From: Streptomyces mangrovisoli
GTDB taxonomy: Bacteria > Actinomycetota > Actinomycetes > Streptomycetales > Streptomycetaceae
Direction of reading: 5' to 3'
DNA: 64,000 bases
Assembly: GCF_000974985.2 (NCBI RefSeq)
Contig: NZ_LAVA02000020.1
Coordinates: 1-64,000 of the forward strand
A program made the translations under genes and the position numbers. The notes below the pieces were generated by a model, which searched no databases, was not told the DNA's origin, and was given only the letters and a program-made list of their open reading frames with translations. This document shows, one piece after another, positions 58,108 through 64,000 of this stretch. How positions within the stretch are numbered: the first letter of the stretch is position 1; each line of letters begins with the position of its first letter.

Positions 58108-60360
58108 ATGGAACCGACCGAGAGCGCCGCCTCGGCCGCGCGGACGCATCTGCGCCGCGTGGCGGGCGCGTGGCGGGGGAGCCGGTGGGCCACATGGTCC
58201 GCGGACTCCGCCACGGGCCGTCCGGGCACGCCGGTACCCGTCACCGGGCATCGCACCGCCGCCGCCGAGGCCGCCTCCGCGCGGGCCGCCGCCGAGCGGG
58301 CCCTCGGCATACCCGGCCCCGACCACGACCGCCGTCCGGCCTGGCCCGCGCTGCCCGCCGTGGTCACCGCCGCCGCCGCGCTGGTGCTCGGCGCCGGTTT
58401 CTACCGGGCCTTCACCGACCACCACGCGCTCTTCCCGTGCGGCACGGTCGGCTGGTCGCTGGCCCTGCTCACCGGCATCATCGTCGGTCACCTGGTGATG
58501 CTCGGCCGCTCCCGCTGGTGGGGCGGCACGGGCTCCGGCGCCGCCCTCACCCTCGCCGTCCTGCTGCTCTACGGCTGGGTGCCGGCCGGCATGGTCAGCC
58601 TCACCGTGGTGGTCCTGGTCGGCATCGCCCGCCGCAACCGCTGGCGCCCCGGCGTGCTGCACGGATCGGTGGACATCCTCGGCATCGGCGCCGGGGCCCT
58701 GGTGCTGGGCGCCTTCGGCCGGGTGCCGTCCGTCGAGAACCCGTGGGACCCGGGCAGTTGGACCATGTCCGCGGTGCCCCAGGTGCTGCTGGTCGCCGCG
58801 GCCTATCTCACGGTCACCCGCGCCCTGCTCTGGTATCTGCACGCGCCGCGCGGCGGCGGACTGCCCACGGTCGCCCGCACCGCCCTGGTCAGACAGGGTC
58901 TGGTCGCGGTCGCCCTGCTCGGCATCGCGCCGCTGATCTGCGTGGTCGCCGTCGCCCAGCCGGTGCTGCTGCCGCTGTTCGCGATACCCCTCGTCGCGCT
59001 CGACTCCACCCTGTGGATCGCCCGCGCCCGCGCCGAGGAGCAACTGCGCGACCCGCTCACCGGCCTGCCCAACCGGCAGTGGCTGCTGGAACGTATCTGG
59101 ACCGCCCTGGACGACGCCGAACGCATCGGCGCGCGGGCCGCCCTGATGCTCATCGACCTGGACCGGTTCCGGTCCGTCAACGACACCCTGGGGCATCTGG
59201 CCGGCGACCGGCTGCTGCTCCAGATCGCCGACCGGCTGCGCGTCGCGCTGCCGCGCGGGGCGGAGGCCGCGCGGCTCGGCGGCGACGAGTTCGCCGTGTT
59301 ACTGCCGGTCGCCGACTCCACGACGTCCGCGACCCGGGTGGCGCGCGGCCTGGTCGCCGCGCTCAGCTCCCCGCTCGACCTGGACGGGCTCACGCTCGTC
59401 CTGGAGGCCAGCGCGGGCGTCGCGGTCTTCCCCGACCACGCCCTCGACGCCGAGGGCCTGCTGCGGCGGGCCGACGTGGCGATGTACCAGGCCAAGCGGG
59501 ACCGCACGGGCGTGGAGGTGTACGAGTCCAAGCGCGACTCCAACACCCCCGACCGGCTCGGCCTGCTGGGCGATCTGCGCCGGGCGCTCGACGCGCACGA
59601 GGTGCAGCTGCACTACCAGCCGAAGGTCCGCTTCGACGGGCAGGTGGCCGGCCTGGAGGCGCTGGTGCGCTGGGTGCACCCGGAGCGCGGGAAGGTTCCG
59701 CCGGACGAGTTCATAGCGATAGCGGAGTCCTCGGGGCTGATGCCCCATCTGACGGAGTACGTGCTGGAGACCGCGCTCGGCCAGGTCGCCGCGTGGCGGG
59801 CGCAGGGGCTCTACGTCCCGGTCGCCGTCAACGTCTCCCCGCGGGACGTGCACACGCCCGGGTTCGCGGGCTCGGTGGCCGCGCGGCTGGCCCGGCACGG
59901 GGTCCCGGCGGGCGCGCTGCAACTGGAGATCACCGAGCACGTGCTCCTGGAGGACCCGCAGCGGGCCGCCGACACCCTCGCCGCGCTCACCGGGCACGGC
60001 GTGAAGATGTCCCTGGACGACTTCGGCACCGGGTACTCCTCGCTGGTCCACCTGCGGCGGCTGCCGGTCAGCGAGCTGAAGATCGACCGGTCGTTCGTGG
60101 CACGGCTCGCGGTGGACAACGAGGACGCCGAGATCGTGCGGTGCACCGTCGACCTCGCGCACTCGCTCGGGCTGCTCGTCGTCGCCGAGGGCGTCGAGGA
60201 CGACGAGACGTGGGAGCGGCTGCGCGACCTGCGCTGCGACGCCGTACAGGGCTGGCTGGTCGCCGCGGCGATGCCGCCGGAGGAGACGACCGCGTGGCTC
60301 AGGGCCCGCGGCCCGCGCGGCTGGCAGCGCCCCCGGGCCGCCCTGCCCGCCGCGGACTGA
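58108..60360 (+). CDS. rmdB: GGDEF-EAL cyclic-di-GMP protein, RmdB-like (750 aa)
   Basis: About eight N-terminal membrane helices (residues 75-310) are followed by GGDEF ([17 protein letters not shown] near 391-395) and EAL (EAL at 517-519, then [10 protein letters not shown] and EGVEDDE). Both signature motifs and the EAL metal residues are intact, so it could make and break c-di-GMP. The S. coelicolor protein RmdB, which this matches in domain order and place near ligA, acts mainly as a phosphodiesterase affecting development. ATG 58108 follows AGAGGGACGGGA. Confidence 0.92.
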   Translation: MEPTESAASAARTHLRRVAGAWRGSRWATWSADSATGRPGTPVPVTGHRTAAAEAASARAAAERALGIPGPDHDRRPAWPALPAVVTAAAALVLGAGFYRAFTDHHALFPCGTVGWSLALLTGIIVGHLVMLGRSRWWGGTGSGAALTLAVLLLYGWVPAGMVSLTVVVLVGIARRNRWRPGVLHGSVDILGIGAGALVLGAFGRVPSVENPWDPGSWTMSAVPQVLLVAAAYLTVTRALLWYLHAPRGGGLPTVARTALVRQGLVAVALLGIAPLICVVAVAQPVLLPLFAIPLVALDSTLWIARARAEEQLRDPLTGLPNRQWLLERIWTALDDAERIGARAALMLIDLDRFRSVNDTLGHLAGDRLLLQIADRLRVALPRGAEAARLGGDEFAVLLPVADSTTSATRVARGLVAALSSPLDLDGLTLVLEASAGVAVFPDHALDAEGLLRRADVAMYQAKRDRTGVEVYESKRDSNTPDRLGLLGDLRRALDAHEVQLHYQPKVRFDGQVAGLEALVRWVHPERGKVPPDEFIAIAESSGLMPHLTEYVLETALGQVAAWRAQGLYVPVAVNVSPRDVHTPGFAGSVAARLARHGVPAGALQLEITEHVLLEDPQRAADTLAALTGHGVKMSLDDFGTGYSSLVHLRRLPVSELKIDRSFVARLAVDNEDAEIVRCTVDLAHSLGLLVVAEGVEDDETWERLRDLRCDAVQGWLVAAAMPPEETTAWLRARGPRGWQRPRAALPAAD

Positions 60361-60427
60361 CCCTCTCGGGCGGGCGCGCCGTGCCGGGCGGGCCCGGTCC
60401 CGCGCCGGGGCGAGCCGGGCGGGCGGG

Positions 60428-61012
60428 TCAGCCGTGTCCCGCCGTGAAGTGGGCGATCAGCAGGGACAGCCGCCGCTCGTGCTCCCGCGCCGGGAGGCGG
60501 CCGCTGCGCATCAGGGTGATCAGCCCGTGCAGGCCCGCCCAGTAGGTCTCCGTCAGCAGGCCCGGTTCGTCGCCCGGTTCGGCGATCGGCGTCACGGCCC
60601 GGAGCAGTTCCCCGAACGCCGCCTGCAGCGGCTCCGGCGCCTCCGGCGTGGCGAACGGCAGGTCCACGGGGAGGGTGAAGATCGCGTCGTACACCGCGGG
60701 CCTGCGCAGCGCGAAGGCCGTGTACGCCCGGCCCACCGCCGCCAGGTGCGCGCGCGGCCCCGAGGCGCCCTCGCGCGCCGTCCGCAGCTCCACCGCCAGG
60801 TCCGCGCAGCCCTGCACGGCGACGGCCGCCATGATCGCGTCCTTGCCCTTGAAGTGGCTGTAGAGGACCGGCTGGCTGTACTCGATCTCCGCGGCCAGCC
60901 GGCGCGTGGTGACCGCGTCCCAGCCCTCGGACTCCGCCAGTTCCCGCGCGGCGGTGACGATCAGCCGCTCGCGGTCCGCTCGTTCGCGCTCCCGGCGCGT
61001 CTGGATCGACAT
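60428..61012 (-). CDS. TetR-family regulator (194 aa)
   Basis: [54 protein letters not shown], then a TetR C-terminal domain ending [13 protein letters not shown] 61012 (MSIQTRRE) is used. On the minus strand TAGAAT (61020-61025) ends seven bases before it and a TCGACA box lies 16 bp further up, so the message would be leaderless and the palindrome in between would allow autorepression. It is divergent from gatC and no obvious target enzyme is adjacent. Confidence 0.86.
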   Translation of the reverse strand: MSIQTRRERERADRERLIVTAARELAESEGWDAVTTRRLAAEIEYSQPVLYSHFKGKDAIMAAVAVQGCADLAVELRTAREGASGPRAHLAAVGRAYTAFALRRPAVYDAIFTLPVDLPFATPEAPEPLQAAFGELLRAVTPIAEPGDEPGLLTETYWAGLHGLITLMRSGRLPAREHERRLSLLIAHFTAGHG

Positions 61013-61022
61013 GACCTCGATT

Positions 61023-61035
61023 CTAGCATCGCTAG
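61023..61035. promoter_or_regulatory. TetR operator candidate CTAGC-ATC-GCTAG
   Basis: A perfect dyad overlapping the -10 (TAGAAT on the minus strand) and spacer of the TetR promoter, 11 bp from its start codon, the usual place for an autorepressor site. Confidence 0.65.
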
Positions 61036-61160
61036 CCAATCTGTCGACGCTCTTTCAGCGACGTCGCCGGAGCCGGCGCGGACACCCTTCGCCCCGGACG
61101 CGTCCCTCGACTCGGCCCCCGCACCGGCAAACCGTTTAACGGACGAGGGGCCCCGCCCCC

Positions 61161-61166
61161 TAGGAT
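61161..61166 (+). promoter_or_regulatory. -10 box of the gatCAB operon
   Basis: TAGGAT, a good Streptomyces housekeeping -10, with transcription expected near 61173 and a ~33-nt leader to gatC. Upstream, CCGTTTAACGG (61132-61142) is a small palindrome covering the -35 region. Confidence 0.55.
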
Positions 61167-61205
61167 TGGGCCAAAGCACTCACACTCACCCCAGAGGAAC
61201 GCTGC

Positions 61206-61502
61206 ATGCCTGGCATCACGCGCGAGGAGGTCGCCCACCTCGCCCGGCTGGCGCGTCTGGAGCTGAAGCCCGAAGAGCTCGACCACTTCGCGGGACAGCT
61301 GGACGACATCATCGGCGCGGTCGCCCGCGTCAGCGAGGTCGCCGACCAAGACGTACCGCCGACCTCGCACCCGCTCCCGCTGACGAACGTCATGCGGGCG
61401 GACGAGGTCCGTCCGTCGCTCACCCCCGAGCAGGCGCTGTCCGGCGCCCCGGCCCAGGAGCAGCAGCGTTTCAAGGTGCCGCAGATCCTGGGGGAGGAGT
61501 AA
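61206..61502 (+). CDS. gatC: Asp-tRNA(Asn)/Glu-tRNA(Gln) amidotransferase subunit C (98 aa)
   Basis: GatC is the small helper that stabilises GatA on Gat[23 protein letters not shown] at the start and [13 protein letters not shown] near the end are typical. ATG 61206 has AGAGGAA upstream. It is first of gatC-gatA-(80 aa)-gatB; the complex makes Gln-tRNA (and possibly Asn-tRNA) from the mischarged form. Confidence 0.96.
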   Translation: MPGITREEVAHLARLARLELKPEELDHFAGQLDDIIGAVARVSEVADQDVPPTSHPLPLTNVMRADEVRPSLTPEQALSGAPAQEQQRFKVPQILGEE

Positions 61503-61507
61503 ACGCC

Positions 61508-62997
<1,490 letters not shown>

Positions 62998-63001
<4 letters not shown>

Positions 63002-63240
63002 GCAACGCACTGTCCAAGGCCAAGGGCTTCAAGAAGTCCAAGTCCGGAACGTACGTGTCCATCGCCACCACCGCGTTCGGCGCGGTCGGTGTCGCCAAGC
63101 GCATCAAGAAGGCCCGCGCCGAGCACGACACGCTGCGGCTCATCGACGCCACCGTCTCCGCGGTCGCGATCGTCACCGGCCTCGCCATCCTGTACCGCGA
63201 GCTGAAGCGGCTGGGCGACGACGACGTCCTGCTGGGCTGA
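62998..63240 (+). CDS. Small conserved-position membrane-associated protein between gatA and gatB (80 aa)
   Basis: GTG 62998 overlaps the gatA stop (GTGA). The chain is Lys/Ser-rich at the start ([11 protein letters not shown]), has a Gly/Ala/Val stretch ([12 protein letters not shown]), and a hydrophobic helix near residues 46-66 ([20 protein letters not shown]), ending DDDVLLG. I recognise no family. Actinobacteria appear to carry a small ORF here as far as I recall. Translational coupling to both neighbours suggests a link to the amidotransferase or to membrane placement of it. Confidence 0.8.
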
Positions 63241-63255
63241 GAGGGAAGTTTCACC

Positions 63256-64000
63256 GTGACCACCACGACCGACCTGGTGTCGTACGAGGACGCCCTGGCC
63301 TCGTACGACCCCGTCATGGGCCTCGAGGTCCATGTCGAACTCGGCACCAAGACCAAGATGTTCTGCGGCTGCTCGACCGAGCTCGGACAGGACGCGAACA
63401 CGCAGACCTGCCCGACCTGCCTCGGTCTGCCCGGCGCGCTCCCGGTCGTCAACGCGACCGGCGTCGAGTCCGCGATCAAGATCGGCCTCGCGCTGAACTG
63501 CGAGATCGCCGAATGGTGCCGCTTCGCCCGGAAGAACTACTTCTATCCGGACATGCCGAAGAACTTCCAGACCTCCCAGTACGACGAGCCGATCGCCTTC
63601 GACGGCTACCTCGACGTGCAGCTGGAGGACGGGGAGACCTTCCGGGTGCAGATCGAGCGCGCCCACATGGAGGAGGACACCGGCAAGTCGACGCACGTCG
63701 GCGGCGCCACCGGCCGTATCCACGGCGCGTCCCACTCCCTGCTGGACTACAACCGCGCCGGCATCCCGCTCATCGAGATCGTCACCAAGCCGATCGAGGG
63801 CGCGGGCGAGCGGGCCCCCGAGGTCGCGCGGGCCTACGTCCGCGAGCTGCGCGAGCTGATCCGTGCCCTCGGTGTCTCCGAGGCCCGCATGGAGATGGGC
63901 CAGATGCGCTGCGACGTGAACCTCTCGCTGCGCCCGAACGGCACCGAGAAGTTCGGCACCCGCTCCGAGACGAAGAACGTCAACTCGCTGCGGTCCGTCG
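63256..64000 (+). CDS. gatB: Glutamyl-tRNA(Gln) amidotransferase subunit B, N-terminal part
   Basis: The tRNA-binding and kinase subunit, cut at the right edge after ~248 residues. [18 protein letters not shown] and [12 protein letters not shown] hold the zinc Cys pairs; [28 protein letters not shown] and [14 protein letters not shown] are family hallmarks. GTG 63256 has GAGGGAA eight bases upstream and 15 bp separate it from the 80-aa gene. Confidence 0.95.
   Translation, partial: MTTTTDLVSYEDALASYDPVMGLEVHVELGTKTKMFCGCSTELGQDANTQTCPTCLGLPGALPVVNATGVESAIKIGLALNCEIAEWCRFARKNYFYPDMPKNFQTSQYDEPIAFDGYLDVQLEDGETFRVQIERAHMEEDTGKSTHVGGATGRIHGASHSLLDYNRAGIPLIEIVTKPIEGAGERAPEVARAYVRELRELIRALGVSEARMEMGQMRCDVNLSLRPNGTEKFGTRSETKNVNSLRSV

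Overview
The window is a stretch of actinobacterial chromosome, almost certainly from Streptomyces. The DNA is about 70% G+C with strongly G/C-biased third codon positions, GTG starts and GTGA/ATGA overlaps are frequent, and the gene content (paired L,D-transpeptidases, CabD-like EF-hand protein, RmdB-like GGDEF/EAL protein, glycine-riboswitch gcv operon, ligA next to gatCAB) matches the conserved core of Streptomyces chromosomes. From memory the order resembles the SCO5447-SCO5501 part of S. coelicolor; no search was run. I see no tRNA, rRNA, insertion sequence, prophage or CRISPR array.

Region 1 (1-16,430): a secreted M4 metalloprotease (cut by the left edge), a heterodimeric ABC exporter pair, glycogen debranching enzyme GlgX, two tandem L,D-transpeptidase lipoproteins, an enoyl-CoA hydratase, a serine-kinase-fold regulator, a polysaccharide deacetylase-like lipoprotein coupled to a beta-propeller lipoprotein, a divergent GNAT/MerR pair and a small EF-hand protein closed by twin terminators. 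Region 2 (16,430-24,350): leuA with a leucine-rich leader peptide and competing hairpins, an ABC ATPase coupled to it, a GntR regulator, an F420/NADP-type oxidoreductase, a GH25 lysozyme, a secreted PI-PLC and a decayed aldehyde dehydrogenase. This is the least conserved-looking part.

Region 3 (24,350-32,340): sdaA and the gcvT-gcvH-glyA operon, read leftwards from a tandem glycine riboswitch. Glycine is cleaved or converted to serine, and SdaA takes serine to pyruvate. A P-loop protein and two SseB-family genes run the other way. Region 4 (32,340-41,200): a five-gene oligopeptide importer in the order C-A-B-D-F, an M1 aminopeptidase and a TRIC-type membrane protein, suggesting peptide uptake and breakdown.

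Region 5 (41,100-53,900): a membrane esterase, a thioesterase, a DinB-like protein with a WYL regulator, a small lipoprotein, a TetR regulator with two matching operators in front of two small membrane proteins, a cysteine desulfurase and mnmA (sulfur relay to tRNA) separated by a reversed multicopper oxidase and an amidase, then small enzymes. Region 6 (53,900-64,000): SDR, MetE-like protein, ligA, rmdB, a TetR regulator, and gatC-gatA-small protein-gatB, with gatB cut by the right edge.

The most notable signals are regulatory: the leuA leader, the glycine riboswitch with its hairpin, several promoters placed so that the start codon would be the transcription start, and palindromic operators beside regulators. 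No clearly new multi-gene system is evident. The best candidates for undescribed biology are the NodB-variant/propeller pair, the two-operator TetR unit with its small membrane proteins, and the conserved-position small protein between gatA and gatB.
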